In this document: positions 29,351 to 38,842 of the stretch, piece after piece
Numbering within the stretch: position 1 is the first letter of the stretch
How the letters are laid out: every line of letters starts with the position of its first letter
NCBI RefSeq assembly: GCF_042651465.1
Contig: NZ_JBHSCZ010000004.1
Span: forward strand, 1-64,000
Reading direction: 5' to 3'
DNA: 64,000 nt
Origin: Ferruginibacter yonginensis
Lineage (GTDB): Bacteria; Bacteroidota; Bacteroidia; Chitinophagales; Chitinophagaceae
Program-made: the position numbers and the translations under genes
The notes under the pieces: model-generated
What the model saw: the letters and a program-made list of their open reading frames with translations, nothing else
The model's database searches: none
What the model was told of the DNA's origin: nothing

Positions 29351-29851
29351 TTAATAAGCTAAAAACTCATTTATTTGAGCTTTAATAGTGTTTAATGTGG
29401 GCTCGTGTGTAAGTGCACCATTTTCATCAAGCATAGTATGCACTACACTTAATGGTAAACGGTTGTAATGTACATTCATTTTTAAATGCAACAAAGCACC
29501 CGTAAAATGCTCTAACCCACGTAAATTACCTGCCCTGCCTGTGCTCACACCTGTAAGCAAAGCTTTTTTGCTGCTCCAAACATTGTATACATCACTATTA
29601 TCAATCATTAATTTTAAAATACCTGGGTACGAGCCATTGTACTCTGGCACTATAAAAATAAACCGTTCTGCTGGTTTTAAAAAAGTGGCTTCCATAGAGG
29701 TAAAAGCGTCATTTTTTTCATAAACCAAGTGCTCATCAAGCGATAATACCTTGCTTTCAACTCCAACCTCGGTTAGTAATTGATGGTAAATCAATGCAAT
29801 TTTTTTGGAATTACTTCCCTTCCTATTCGTACCTACAATAATCGTAATCAT
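29351..29851 (-). CDS. NADPH-dependent FMN reductase-family protein
   Basis: A flavodoxin-fold oxidoreductase. From the ATG at 29851 it begins MITIIVGTNRKGSNSKKIA, the phosphate-binding loop at the very N-terminus as usual; an upstream start at 29890 would add 13 non-conserved residues. The FIVPEYNGSYPGILK segment and TGVSTGRAGNLRGLEH are typical of the NADPH_dep_FMN_red family. About 166 residues. The physiological substrate (quinone, azo dye or other) cannot be inferred. It lies just upstream of the metallophosphoesterase on the same strand. Confidence 0.88.
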   Translation of the reverse strand: MITIIVGTNRKGSNSKKIALIYHQLLTEVGVESKVLSLDEHLVYEKNDAFTSMEATFLKPAERFIFIVPEYNGSYPGILKLMIDNSDVYNVWSSKKALLTGVSTGRAGNLRGLEHFTGALLHLKMNVHYNRLPLSVVHTMLDENGALTHEPTLNTIKAQINEFLAY

Positions 29852-29874
29852 ATATTTATTCAATTTTTTATTGT

Positions 29875-29996
29875 TTGGGGCTTTCAGCAATTAATCGTTC
29901 TTCAGCATTAGTTCCGGCTATTCGCTACAAGTTCGGCACAGGGCTAAACACATGGCTTCACCGGGCTTTTCGCTGCTATCCGGCAGCCATTGAGCA
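29875..29996. repeat. GC-rich structured intergenic element, copy A
   Basis: The core at 29911-29990 runs from GTTCCGGCTATTCGCT to GCTGCTATCCGGCAGCCAT. Its ends recur at 57547-57613 and, more divergently, at 37251-37318. The preceding GGGGCT also recurs. It is unlike its AT-rich surroundings and can fold by pairing of outer GGGGCTG/CAGCC and inner CCGG parts. It occupies the gap between two divergent genes. Confidence 0.6.
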
Positions 29997-30154
29997 ATAT
30001 TTCATTGTTCAGCTGCCAAATATGCATAACATCCAAACAGTTATCGCTATAATTAACTATTAAAATCAACCCTTGTATCAACTTGTTAACTAGGTACCGT
30101 TTTTAATAATAATTCAACATCTTTTAGCAACAAATAGCCAATAATTAACGAAGT

Positions 30155-30185
30155 TTGCAAAATTATCCTCATAAGTTTACATTTG
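30155..30185 (+). promoter_or_regulatory. promoter of the parA-parB operon
   Basis: TTG (30155-30157), a 20-bp spacer and TACATTTG (30178-30185): a perfect fit to the Bacteroidota pattern, with a leader of about 40 nt before parA. Confidence 0.7.
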
Positions 30186-30228
30186 ACGATAATTTTCTGC
30201 AAATCATAAATAAACAGCGTACAACGCA

Positions 30229-31029
30229 ATGGCAAGAATCATAGGAATAGCAAATCAAAAAGGCGGCGTAGGTAAAACCACTACTGCTATTAATTTAGCG
30301 GCAAGTTTTGCCATATTAGAGTACAAAACTTTATTGGTTGATGCCGATCCTCAAGCCAATAGTACCACTGGTGTTGGTTTTGATTTACAGAATATCACCA
30401 AAAGCCTATACGATTGTATGGTGAACGAAGCTACTGCTACTGATGTTATTTTAAAAACAGAGCTAGCAACGCTTGATGTAATACCATCACACATTGATTT
30501 GGTAGGAGCCGAAATTGAAATGATTAATTACCCCAACAGAGAGGGTATTTTAAAAAATATTTTAGATGCGGTGAGAGATCAGTACGATTTTATAATTATT
30601 GACTGCTCACCATCACTAGGTTTAATAACGGTGAATGCATTGGTAGCATCTGACAGTGTTGTGGTACCCGTACAAACAGAATTTTTTGCATTAGAAGGTT
30701 TAGGCAAGTTATTAAATACGGTAAAAATTGTTCAAAACCGTTTAAATACCGAATTACAAATTGAAGGTATTTTAATGACCATGTACGATGGACGTTTACG
30801 CCTCTGCAACCAAGTAGTTAGCGAAGTAAGGCGCCATTTTGATGAAATGGTTTTTGAAAGCATTATTCACCGTAACACCAAATTAAGTGAGGCGCCAAGC
30901 TTTGGTAAACCAGCTATTTTGTACGATGCTGATAGCAAAGGTTCAGTAAACTACCTAAACCTAGCTAAAGAAATTTTGCAAAAAAACAACCTCACTAAAA
31001 TTAAACAAGAAGAAAAGCAACTTAGCTAA
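30229..31029 (+). CDS. parA: ParA-family chromosome partitioning ATPase
   Basis: Moves or positions newly replicated chromosome origins together with ParB. The deviant Walker A KGGVGKTTTAINLA is at the N-terminus, followed by LLVDADPQANSTTG and the IIDCSPSLGLITVNAL Walker B region. Length 266 residues is that of the short chromosomal ParA/Soj class, without an N-terminal DNA-binding domain. parB starts 11 bp downstream. No canonical parS palindrome was noticed in the window. Confidence 0.96.
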   Translation: MARIIGIANQKGGVGKTTTAINLAASFAILEYKTLLVDADPQANSTTGVGFDLQNITKSLYDCMVNEATATDVILKTELATLDVIPSHIDLVGAEIEMINYPNREGILKNILDAVRDQYDFIIIDCSPSLGLITVNALVASDSVVVPVQTEFFALEGLGKLLNTVKIVQNRLNTELQIEGILMTMYDGRLRLCNQVVSEVRRHFDEMVFESIIHRNTKLSEAPSFGKPAILYDADSKGSVNYLNLAKEILQKNNLTKIKQEEKQLS

Positions 31030-31040
31030 TTACATACACC

Positions 31041-31958
31041 ATGAGTTTATCAAAAAAGAACGATGCATTGGGCAAAGGTATCAGAAGCCTATTGCAAAAT
31101 ATTGATACTGATTTAAAAAATACAGCCGGTAATTTAAAACAAGAGGTAGCTGAAAAAACAGTGGCTAGCCAACGTGTATCACTTGATTTAATTGAAGTTA
31201 ACCCTGATCAACCTCGTAAAGATTTTGATGAAACTGCTTTAAATGAATTAGCCGCTTCTATTAAAATTCATAACATAATACAACCGCTTACAGTATCACC
31301 CATTGCTGGTGGTAAATTTCGTTTGGTAGCAGGTGAACGTCGTTACAGAGCCTCAAAAATAGCTGGCTTAAAAGATGTTCCTGTATATGTGAGAGAAGTA
31401 ACGAGCAGCCAATTATTAGAGTTAGCATTGCTCGAAAACTTACAAAGAGAAAACTTAAATGCTATTGAAGTTGCACTTTCATATAAGCGATTGATGGATG
31501 ATTTAGATTATACGCAAGAAAAAGTGGCAGAGCGTATGGGTAAAGAGCGTAGTACCGTTACCAACTATATTCGTTTATTAAAACTACCACCAGATATTCA
31601 AGTGGCCGTTCGTAATGGCGTAATTAGCATGGGCCATGCAAGGGCACTTATTAATGTTGATGTTGTTGATAAACAATTATTCATTTTCAATGAAATTAAA
31701 AGTAAACAATTATCCGTTAGACAAACAGAAGATTTAGTACGTAAAATATACAGCAACAGTACTGCAGCTGTTAAAAATACTGTAAAAACGGGTTTACCAC
31801 CAGCATTTAAAAAAATTGAAGATAATTTAGCATCAACCTATGCTACCAAAGTATCGTTGGTACATAACAAAAAAGGGTATGGCAGTATTTCGTTTGAATA
31901 TTATTCATTAGAAGAACTCAATGGCCTACTGGATAAGTTGAATATTAAAGTGAGTTAA
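31041..31958 (+). CDS. parB: ParB/Spo0J-family partitioning protein
   Basis: A CTP-dependent clamp that loads at parS sites and works with ParA. After the KGIRSLLQNID start typical of chromosomal ParB come the ParB N-domain (LIEVNPDQPRKDFDE, GERRYRASKIAGL, LLENLQRENLNAIE) and the helix-turn-helix KVAERMGKERSTVTNYIRLLKLP. 305 residues. Eleven bp separate it from parA, and its stop codon overlaps the start of the DUF5683 gene by 1 bp, so the three form an operon. Confidence 0.96.
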   Translation: MSLSKKNDALGKGIRSLLQNIDTDLKNTAGNLKQEVAEKTVASQRVSLDLIEVNPDQPRKDFDETALNELAASIKIHNIIQPLTVSPIAGGKFRLVAGERRYRASKIAGLKDVPVYVREVTSSQLLELALLENLQRENLNAIEVALSYKRLMDDLDYTQEKVAERMGKERSTVTNYIRLLKLPPDIQVAVRNGVISMGHARALINVDVVDKQLFIFNEIKSKQLSVRQTEDLVRKIYSNSTAAVKNTVKTGLPPAFKKIEDNLASTYATKVSLVHNKKGYGSISFEYYSLEELNGLLDKLNIKVS

Positions 31959-32572
31959 TGCATTGTACAAAATGGTTTTTGATGGTATTACTTTTTATAG
32001 TGTTTGGCCAAGGGCTCAACGCTCAAACAATTAATGCGGTAGCTGATGATTCACTGGCGTTTAAAACCTATAAACTCGTTACAAAAAAAGATAGTACACA
32101 AAAAAAATACAACCCTGCTATAGCCATACGTCGTTCGGCTATATTACCAGGCTGGGGCCAATTCACCAATAAAAAATATTGGAAAATACCTTTAGTATAC
32201 GGTGCCTTAGGTACAACTGGTTATTTATTTACCCGTAACCTCAAACAATATAGAGAAGCCAAGCAGGCTTTTATTTTAGCGACTGATGGTGACCCTACAA
32301 ACGATAATCAAATTAAAGAACCTTATTATACTGTTCTTAACCAGCCTGATAGAATAAGGGTTTTCCGTAACCAAGTTCGCCAAAATGTTGATTACTCCGT
32401 ATTATTTTTTATTATTTTTTGGGGGCTCAATGTTGCTGATGCCGCAGTAGATGCCAACCTAAAAACTTTTGACGTGAGTGACGATATTAGCTTACAAATT
32501 AAGCCCGGCTACAGCCCCTTAGCCCAAACAAATGGCTTAAGTTTAGTAATGCACATTGGTAAAAGAAAATAA
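31958..32572 (+). CDS. DUF5683-domain membrane protein
   Basis: Function unknown. 204 residues with an N-terminal signal-like helix (WFLMVLLFIVFGQGLNAQ), the DUF5683 hallmark RRSAILPGWGQFTNKKYWKIP, a second hydrophobic stretch (LVYGALGTTGYLFT) and a third (VDYSVLFFIIFWGLNVADAAVDA). In Bacteroidota this gene commonly sits directly after parB, as here (1-bp overlap). The arrangement hints at a role coupled to chromosome segregation or envelope growth, but this is not shown. Confidence 0.85.
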   Translation: MHCTKWFLMVLLFIVFGQGLNAQTINAVADDSLAFKTYKLVTKKDSTQKKYNPAIAIRRSAILPGWGQFTNKKYWKIPLVYGALGTTGYLFTRNLKQYREAKQAFILATDGDPTNDNQIKEPYYTVLNQPDRIRVFRNQVRQNVDYSVLFFIIFWGLNVADAAVDANLKTFDVSDDISLQIKPGYSPLAQTNGLSLVMHIGKRK

Positions 32573-32611
32573 AATTAGCAAATAACCCGTACTACCCCTC
32601 TCAACATTCAT

Positions 32612-32639
32612 TTGCATTAATGCGTTAGTATTATCTTTG
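32612..32639 (+). promoter_or_regulatory. promoter of dapB
   Basis: TTTG (TTG 32612-32614), a 17-bp spacer and TATCTTTG (32632-32639). The leader would be only about 10 nt. Confidence 0.5.
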
Positions 32640-32653
32640 AAAAAAAGAGCTAC

Positions 32654-33391
32654 ATGTCGCAACAAAAATTAAAAATCGCTTTAATAGGTTATGGTAAAAT
32701 GGGGCAAGCCATTGAAACATTAGCCATTGCCAAAGGTCATGAAATTGTGTTAAAAATTACAATTGATAATGCTGCTGACCTTACAGCCACTAACTTACAG
32801 CAATGCGACGTAGCCATAGAATTTACCAACCCCGAGAGTGCTGTTGCAAACATCAAAACCTGCATTGATGCTGGTTTGCCGGTAGTATGTGGTAGTACAG
32901 GTTGGGTAGCTAGTGAAGAGGCTGTAAAAGCATATTGTACCAATAAACAAGGCTCACTTTTATATGCCAGCAACTTTAGTATTGGGGTGAATATATTTTT
33001 TGAAATCAATAAAAAATTAGCTGCACTTATGGCGAAGCAACATCAATACCAAGTAAGTATTGAAGAAGTGCATCATACCCATAAAAAAGATGCACCAAGC
33101 GGTACAGCCATAAGTTTAGCCCAGCAAATTATAGCCAACAGAACTGACAAACACAGTTGGACACTGAATGAAACGCCTCAACCAAATGAAATTGCCATGG
33201 TAGCAAAACGTATTGACCCTGCCCCAGGTACGCACTTTGTAAAATACCAATCAAGTATTGATGATATTGAAATTATTCATACAGCCCATAGCAGACAAGG
33301 GTTTGCAACAGGTGCACTTACAGCGGCAGAATTTGTATATAATAAAAAAGGTATATTTACGATGGCTGATGTGTTGAAAGACCTGATTTAA
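32654..33391 (+). CDS. dapB: 4-hydroxy-tetrahydrodipicolinate reductase
   Basis: Reduces the dihydrodipicolinate precursor with NAD(P)H in lysine and diaminopimelate synthesis. The Rossmann motif GYGKMGQAIE is at the N-terminus, the CGSTGW and SNFSIGVNIFFEI segments are present, and the active-site signature EVHHTHKKDAPSGTA is intact. Length 245 residues is normal. dapD at 12365-13171 supplies a later step. The next gene, a histidine kinase, begins 22 bp downstream on the same strand, which may allow read-through. Confidence 0.96.
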   Translation: MSQQKLKIALIGYGKMGQAIETLAIAKGHEIVLKITIDNAADLTATNLQQCDVAIEFTNPESAVANIKTCIDAGLPVVCGSTGWVASEEAVKAYCTNKQGSLLYASNFSIGVNIFFEINKKLAALMAKQHQYQVSIEEVHHTHKKDAPSGTAISLAQQIIANRTDKHSWTLNETPQPNEIAMVAKRIDPAPGTHFVKYQSSIDDIEIIHTAHSRQGFATGALTAAEFVYNKKGIFTMADVLKDLI

Positions 33392-33413
33392 TTTTATTTA
33401 TACAGACGGTGCT

Positions 33414-35330
33414 ATGATCCCAAAAAATATATGCTTATGGGTGATATTAATATACAGTGGTACAGCCATTGCTCAGCCTAATAAATTAGATGCGCTAAAA
33501 ATAGCACTAAGTAAAACATCGCAACCTAAAGCAACTGTTAGCATAACAAATAAAATTGTTTACGAACTCAGAATATCAAACCCTGATAGCGCTATTAAAT
33601 TAGGAGAACCTAATGTATTAAAAGCCCACCAAATAAATTATTTATACGGCGAATCATTGGCTAACTTATGCTTGGCATTAGCCCATAATAAAAAAGCAAA
33701 CTATAAATTATCAGAAGATTACTGTAAAAAAGCAATGGCCATTGCACAACAATTACAAAACGATTCATTGATGGCTGCATCGCTTTTAAATTTTGCCACT
33801 ATTGATGAAAATTATGGCGCATTTGATAGCGCCTTTAATAAATTATACGCTGCCATAAAAAAGTATGAAACAATAAAAAATCAAGATGGTATTAATAAAG
33901 CTAAACTGGTAATGGCGCAAATTTATCAGCAAAAAAATGATTTAAAAAATGCTGAAAAAATTTTGAATGAAATTCTATCTACCCCAAAAATTGATAAAAA
34001 TATTGAGGTATCTAGTTTGCATACACTTGCCAATATGTATGGTATGCAAGGCAACTATGCAAAAGCTTTGGCTATTGATGATAAAGCCCTTGCTATATGC
34101 GACAGCTTTAATATCATATTTTTTAAAAGTAGTGTTTACGATAATATGGCGAACTGCTACATGTACAGTGGCGATGCCGCTAAAGCGAAAATATACTTTC
34201 AAAAATGTATTACCATCGATTCAAGCTTTGGTAACAAAAAACAAATGTCTGATACCTACTTAAACCTCGGTAGTTTGTATGAAATGAACAAACAGCCAAC
34301 CATTGCCATTCAGTACCTCAAAACATCCATCGCATATGCAAATGAATCGGGCTACAAACAAGGTGAATACGCTGCTTATCTCTCCTTAAGTAACATCTAC
34401 AAACAACTCAATAAAACAGATAGTGCTTTAGATGCGATGCAAAAAGGGTACAGCATCAAAGACAAAATCATCAACGAAAGTTCAGAAAATAAAATTATTG
34501 AGTTAGATAAATTATACCAATTCGAAAAAAAAGAACAACAACTTAAATTACAAAAAAGTGAACTGAGTAAAAAGAATTACCTCATTACAACCCTTTCCAT
34601 TGCTTGTTTATTGATTATTTCAACAGGTATTTTTTGGTACAGGCGTAGGCGATTACAAAATAAACTTGCCTTGCAACAACAAATAGTAGCACAACAAGCC
34701 ATCGCTACAAAAGCTATTATTGAGGCCGAAGAAAATGAACGCAAACGTATTGCTGCAGAGTTGCACGATGGTATCGGACAAATGATGAGTGCAGCAAAAA
34801 TGAACTTATCAGTTCTTGAAAACGAAATCAACTTTAAAAATACAACCACACAACATACTTTTAATAATATCATCAGTTTGGTTGATGATAGCTGTGCAGA
34901 AATTAGAAAAGTAAGCCATCAAATGATGCCAAATGCCTTACTAAAATTTGGTTTAACAAAAGCTATTAAAGAGTTTATTAATCGGCTTGATGATAGCATC
35001 ATAAAAGTGAGTATACATGCCGAAGGACTTAATGAACGGCTACCTACCAATATTGAAACTGTTTTATACCGAGTTATTCAAGAAAGTGTAAACAATACCC
35101 TCAAACATGCAGCAGCTAACAGGTTAGATATTAGTATTATTAAAACAAGCGACGAAATTTCTGTATTAATTGAAGATGATGGCAAAGGTTTTAACGTACA
35201 ACAAATCAGTAATGCTGAAGGCATCGGTATTAAAAACATGCTGAGTAGGGTAAATTATTTAAAGGGAACCATCGATTTTGCTAGTGAACCTAACAAGGGC
35301 ACTTTAGTAGCTATACATATACCACTATAA
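33414..35330 (+). CDS. sensor histidine kinase with TPR region, HisKA_3 type
   Basis: A second TPR-type kinase. Signal peptide MIPKNICLWVILIYSGTAIAQ; TPR repeats over about residues 30-370 (ASLLNFATIDENYGAFDSA, TYLNLGSLYEMNKQP and others); membrane helix YLITTLSIACLLIISTGIFW; coiled coil; phosphoacceptor box RIAAELHDGIGQMMS; and HATPase motifs (VIQESVNNTLKHA, EDDGKGF, GIGIKNMLSRV). 638 residues. It is followed after 30 bp by its likely response regulator. Architecture is the same as the kinase at 25399, but the sequences are clearly different. Signal unknown. Confidence 0.88.
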   Translation: MIPKNICLWVILIYSGTAIAQPNKLDALKIALSKTSQPKATVSITNKIVYELRISNPDSAIKLGEPNVLKAHQINYLYGESLANLCLALAHNKKANYKLSEDYCKKAMAIAQQLQNDSLMAASLLNFATIDENYGAFDSAFNKLYAAIKKYETIKNQDGINKAKLVMAQIYQQKNDLKNAEKILNEILSTPKIDKNIEVSSLHTLANMYGMQGNYAKALAIDDKALAICDSFNIIFFKSSVYDNMANCYMYSGDAAKAKIYFQKCITIDSSFGNKKQMSDTYLNLGSLYEMNKQPTIAIQYLKTSIAYANESGYKQGEYAAYLSLSNIYKQLNKTDSALDAMQKGYSIKDKIINESSENKIIELDKLYQFEKKEQQLKLQKSELSKKNYLITTLSIACLLIISTGIFWYRRRRLQNKLALQQQIVAQQAIATKAIIEAEENERKRIAAELHDGIGQMMSAAKMNLSVLENEINFKNTTTQHTFNNIISLVDDSCAEIRKVSHQMMPNALLKFGLTKAIKEFINRLDDSIIKVSIHAEGLNERLPTNIETVLYRVIQESVNNTLKHAAANRLDISIIKTSDEISVLIEDDGKGFNVQQISNAEGIGIKNMLSRVNYLKGTIDFASEPNKGTLVAIHIPL

Positions 35331-35360
35331 ATAATGTAATATTTAATCATCTTTAATTTG

Positions 35361-36017
35361 ATGTCACCCCTTTCACCACAAATTAAGTTAGCCATTGTTG
35401 ATGATCATCAAATAGTAATTGATGGTTTAAAAGCTTTATTACGTGGGCATCCACAATTTGAAGTTGTGGTGGAGTGTAACCATCCTGAGCAAATGGAGCT
35501 TATATTAGCAACGCAACCTGTTGATATTTTATTAACAGATATTATGATGCCTATTATGGATGGTGCTCAATTAGCTAAATTGGTGAAAGAACAATTTCCG
35601 CATATTAAAATATTGGCTTTATCAATGAGCGGACAAGGCGAACTTGTTAGCAAAATGATTGATGAAAGTGATATTGCAGGCTATGTATTAAAAAACATTG
35701 GCAAGCAAGAACTTATTGGTGCAATTGAAAAAATTGCTACCGGAGGCGTTTATTTTAGTGATGTGGTGCTCGATGAAATGTTGCAATACAGTGAACGAAA
35801 AATTCGTAACGCTGAAACGCACCTCACCACCAGAGAAATTGAAATTATTCGCCTAATAGAAGAAGAAAAAAATAACAAACAAATTGCCGATAGCTTATTT
35901 ATTAGTGAACGTACAGTGGAAACCCACCGCAAAAATATATTTCGTAAAACCAAAACCAGTAGTCTTATTGGATTAATAAAATACGCTTACGAAAATAAAA
36001 TCATTGTAAAAAAATAG
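35361..36017 (+). CDS. NarL/FixJ-family response regulator
   Basis: Likely partner of the preceding kinase. The ATG at 35361 is chosen over the TTG directly before it. The receiver domain shows the acidic pair in AIVDDHQIVIDG, the phospho-acceptor in LLTDIMMPIMDG and YVLKNIGKQE. The C-terminal LuxR helix-turn-helix is LTTREIEIIRLIEEEKNN followed by ISERTVETHRKNIFRKT. 219 residues. It ends 19 bp before the convergent serine hydrolase gene, with no hairpin terminator seen in between. Targets unknown. Confidence 0.93.
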   Translation: MSPLSPQIKLAIVDDHQIVIDGLKALLRGHPQFEVVVECNHPEQMELILATQPVDILLTDIMMPIMDGAQLAKLVKEQFPHIKILALSMSGQGELVSKMIDESDIAGYVLKNIGKQELIGAIEKIATGGVYFSDVVLDEMLQYSERKIRNAETHLTTREIEIIRLIEEEKNNKQIADSLFISERTVETHRKNIFRKTKTSSLIGLIKYAYENKIIVKK

Positions 36018-36036
36018 TTGTTTCAATATTATTCCA

Positions 36037-37131
36037 TCAAAAACGCATGGCAGGTTTTAACCTTGTCCAAAATTCATTATCAAAACTACTGGGGCCTAAA
36101 GTTGTAGTACCAGCACTATCACCCAACCTTACTACCACCACATCTAAACTCGGTACAACGTATATCTTTTTATCATCTTTACCTAAAGCCATAATCATAT
36201 CAGTTGGGGCACTAGGTGTAAGCGAAGTTTGAAAAACAAATTGCGACCCAGGTACCATACTACTAGCTTTACCATTTAACCACCATAAATAGCCATAACT
36301 TAAATTATATGGTTGCGATGTATTGACCATGCTGTTAAAATATGCATCATCATTCAGCAAGGCTGTACCGTTCCATTTTCCTTTGGTTAGTATTAATGAG
36401 CCAAACCTACTGGCTTCTCTAGTGGTACAATACATTACATAATTAAACCAAAATGCATTGTTCATTCCTATTTTGGTAAACAACTTTGCTTTACTGTATT
36501 GTTGAAAAGTTTGTCCGCTGGCATTAGCAATCACATTTTGCAATAAATGGTAAGGTGCATTGTGGTAGGCCCAACGGGTACCAGCATCAGCCTTGTATAT
36601 TAAGCAACTGGGTGTGGTGCAATCTTGGTCGGGCACACCATCATCCAAACCAGTCGTCATTGTTAATTGGTTTTTTACGGTAATCAAGTTTTCTTTTGCT
36701 AGTGGCAGGCTCGTCCACCCTGTACCTAAATATTGCGATACTTTATTGTTGATGTTAATGGTACCTTCTTGCTGTGCAATACCTGCAATAAATGCTGCCA
36801 CACTTTTACCGGCCGATGCTATGAAGTAGGGCGTATTCATAGTCCAGTTATTCCAATAACGCTCTTTCACAATTTTTCCGTGGTGTAAAATCACAATGCC
36901 ATATGAGTTTTTAGTACCAGCATAATCCAACGCTTGGTTTAACAGTGCATCATCCCACCCTATGGATGCGGATGTTTTGGTTTCCCAAACATCACCCGTT
37001 AAAGGTGGATAATAGTAGGGTTCCGCAGGTGTTGGGTTTTGTGGTGGCGTTGTACTAGTGGCTGTATCATTCGATTTTTTACAACCCCATAATAAAACCA
37101 TTCCCAAAAAAGCAAGCAGTAATTTTTTCAT
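36037..37131 (-). CDS. lipoprotein serine hydrolase, class C beta-lactamase fold
   Basis: A predicted penicillin-binding-protein-like hydrolase or esterase; the substrate is unknown. 364 residues begin with a lipoprotein signal whose lipobox cysteine is Cys17 (LLWGC). The active-site SxxK is SAGK at residues 106-109, and the tyrosine motif of the family is probably YHN (RWAYHNAPYHLL). The C-terminal GYLWWLNG segment is typical of the family. Most members with this layout are uncharacterised esterases rather than true antibiotic-degrading enzymes. Confidence 0.85.
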   Translation of the reverse strand: MKKLLLAFLGMVLLWGCKKSNDTATSTTPPQNPTPAEPYYYPPLTGDVWETKTSASIGWDDALLNQALDYAGTKNSYGIVILHHGKIVKERYWNNWTMNTPYFIASAGKSVAAFIAGIAQQEGTININNKVSQYLGTGWTSLPLAKENLITVKNQLTMTTGLDDGVPDQDCTTPSCLIYKADAGTRWAYHNAPYHLLQNVIANASGQTFQQYSKAKLFTKIGMNNAFWFNYVMYCTTREASRFGSLILTKGKWNGTALLNDDAYFNSMVNTSQPYNLSYGYLWWLNGKASSMVPGSQFVFQTSLTPSAPTDMIMALGKDDKKIYVVPSLDVVVVRLGDSAGTTTLGPSSFDNEFWTRLKPAMRF

Positions 37132-37215
37132 AATAAAATATTAAAATAAGTATTGGCAGGCAATTATGACCTACCAAAACTACCATCGTTTAACGCCCTA
37201 TTTTTTATTTTATTT

Positions 37216-37318
37216 TGGGGCGCTGTGCTACATACCACTTTTCAACATTGGTTCCTGCTGCTACGGGCTACGGTAGCGGCTTGGGCCGCCACTGCGCCTT
37301 CGCATCAGGCAGCCCATC
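37216..37318. repeat. GC-rich structured intergenic element, copy B
   Basis: Core at 37251-37318, from GGTTCCTGCTGCTACGGGC to GCATCAGGCAGCCCATC, preceded by TTGGGGCGCTGTGCT. It matches the ends of copies A and C, with substitutions that keep the ends complementary to each other. It lies in the 498-bp gap between the divergent serine hydrolase and acyl-CoA dehydrogenase genes. Confidence 0.5.
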
Positions 37319-37517
37319 GGCAGTTGATCATTATGCAGCTGTTGTGGGTACGATAATGAGCATCGCTACCTTTCAATTTTATATTTTTTCAATACAATTT
37401 CACCTTAATAATACAGTGGTATAAGTACCATTATAGTTCAATTTAGCCTGCTTTTCTAGTTCGGTAAATACTGTAAAATACGCTCTTAAATATGCCTTTA
37501 ATTAGTAGTTTCCACTA

Positions 37518-37525
37518 TATCTTTG
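37518..37525 (+). promoter_or_regulatory. possible -7 box of the acyl-CoA dehydrogenase operon
   Basis: TATCTTTG matches the -7 consensus, but no TTG lies at the expected distance upstream. The leader would be about 100 nt. The remainder of this gap shows nothing else recognisable. Confidence 0.35.
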
Positions 37526-37629
37526 CAGCGCATTTGTGTTAAAAACAATGTACTTATTACCACTACTTAAACAACTAAACTTACATGGTAGTCCTATAAT
37601 GGCTGCCATCAATTATAAAAACCAATACA

Positions 37630-38817
37630 ATGGCCGTTAAAACAGATAACTTTCAATCTCCAGATTATTTTAATGTAGATGAATTGTTAACCGAAGAACA
37701 TTTACTTATTCGTGAATCGGTTCGCAACTATGTGAAAAAAGATATCAGTCCGATTATTGAGGAATATGCACAAAAAGCTGAATTTCCACAACAAATCATA
37801 AAGCAGTTGGGCGATTTAGGTTGCTTCGGTCCTACCGTTCCTACGCAATACGGCGGTGGCGGTTTAGATTATATTTCGTACGGTTTAATGATGCAAGAGC
37901 TTGAAAGAGGCGATAGTGGCGTTCGCTCTACCGCAAGTGTACAAGGCAGTTTGGTAATGTTTCCTATTTACCAATATGGTAGTGAGGAGCAACGCAACAA
38001 ATACTTACCAAAATTAGCAAGCGGCGAATGGTTAGGTTGCTTTGGCTTAACTGAGCCTAACCATGGTAGCGACCCAGCTGGTATGCTTACTAATTTTAAA
38101 GATAATGGCGATGATACTGTTACCCTTAATGGTGCAAAAATGTGGATCAGTAATGCTCCTTTTAGCCAAGTGGCCGTAGTATGGGCAAAAGATGATGCTG
38201 GCGAAATAAGAGGTATTATTGTTGAACGTGGTATGCAAGGTTTTACTACGCCAACCACTCATGGCAAATGGAGCTTAAGGGCTAGTGCTACTGGCGAATT
38301 GGTATTTGATAATGTAAAAGTGCCTAAAGAAAATATTTTACCAAATATAAAAGGCTTAAAAGGCCCATTAAGTTGCCTTACCAAAGCCCGTTACGGTATT
38401 GCTTGGGGTGCTATTGGTGCTGCTATGGATTGTTACCATACTGCTTTAGAATACAGCAAAGAACGTGTACAATTTGGTAAGCCAATTGGCGGCTTTCAGT
38501 TACAACAAAAAAAGTTAGCCGAAATGGTTACAGAAATTACCAAAGCCCAATTATTGAATTGGCGCTTGGGTACCTTAATGAACGCAGGTAAAGTAACCCC
38601 TGCACAAGTAAGTATGGCTAAACGCAACGCTTGTGAAGTTGCTACCAATATTTGTAGAGATGCTCGTCAAATGCTGGGTGGCATGGGCATTACAGGCGAA
38701 TACCCTGTAATGCGACACATGATGAATTTAGAAAGTGTAATTACCTATGAAGGTACACACGACATTCATTTATTAATAACAGGTATGGATGTTACCGGCT
38801 TCAACGCTTTTAAATAA
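37630..38817 (+). CDS. acyl-CoA dehydrogenase, glutaryl-CoA dehydrogenase-like
   Basis: An FAD enzyme that probably oxidises and decarboxylates glutaryl-CoA to crotonyl-CoA in lysine and tryptophan breakdown. 395 residues. Characteristic segments are CFGLTEPNHGSDPAGM, MWISNAPFSQVAVVWAK, RYGIAWGAIGAAMDCY, the FAD-binding QMLGGMGITGEYPVMRH, and the catalytic glutamate in TYEGTHDIHLLITG, which matches the glutaryl-CoA dehydrogenase signature. The 3-hydroxyacyl-CoA dehydrogenase gene begins 25 bp downstream, consistent with a shared path through crotonyl- and 3-hydroxybutyryl-CoA. Exact substrate is inferred. Confidence 0.88.
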   Translation: MAVKTDNFQSPDYFNVDELLTEEHLLIRESVRNYVKKDISPIIEEYAQKAEFPQQIIKQLGDLGCFGPTVPTQYGGGGLDYISYGLMMQELERGDSGVRSTASVQGSLVMFPIYQYGSEEQRNKYLPKLASGEWLGCFGLTEPNHGSDPAGMLTNFKDNGDDTVTLNGAKMWISNAPFSQVAVVWAKDDAGEIRGIIVERGMQGFTTPTTHGKWSLRASATGELVFDNVKVPKENILPNIKGLKGPLSCLTKARYGIAWGAIGAAMDCYHTALEYSKERVQFGKPIGGFQLQQKKLAEMVTEITKAQLLNWRLGTLMNAGKVTPAQVSMAKRNACEVATNICRDARQMLGGMGITGEYPVMRHMMNLESVITYEGTHDIHLLITGMDVTGFNAFK

Positions 38818-38842
38818 ACCCAAAATAGTATTACCACATAAT

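Noticed and set aside
30229..31958. parS centromere near parAB
   Set aside because: I saw no TGTTTCACGTGAAACA-like palindrome anywhere in the window.
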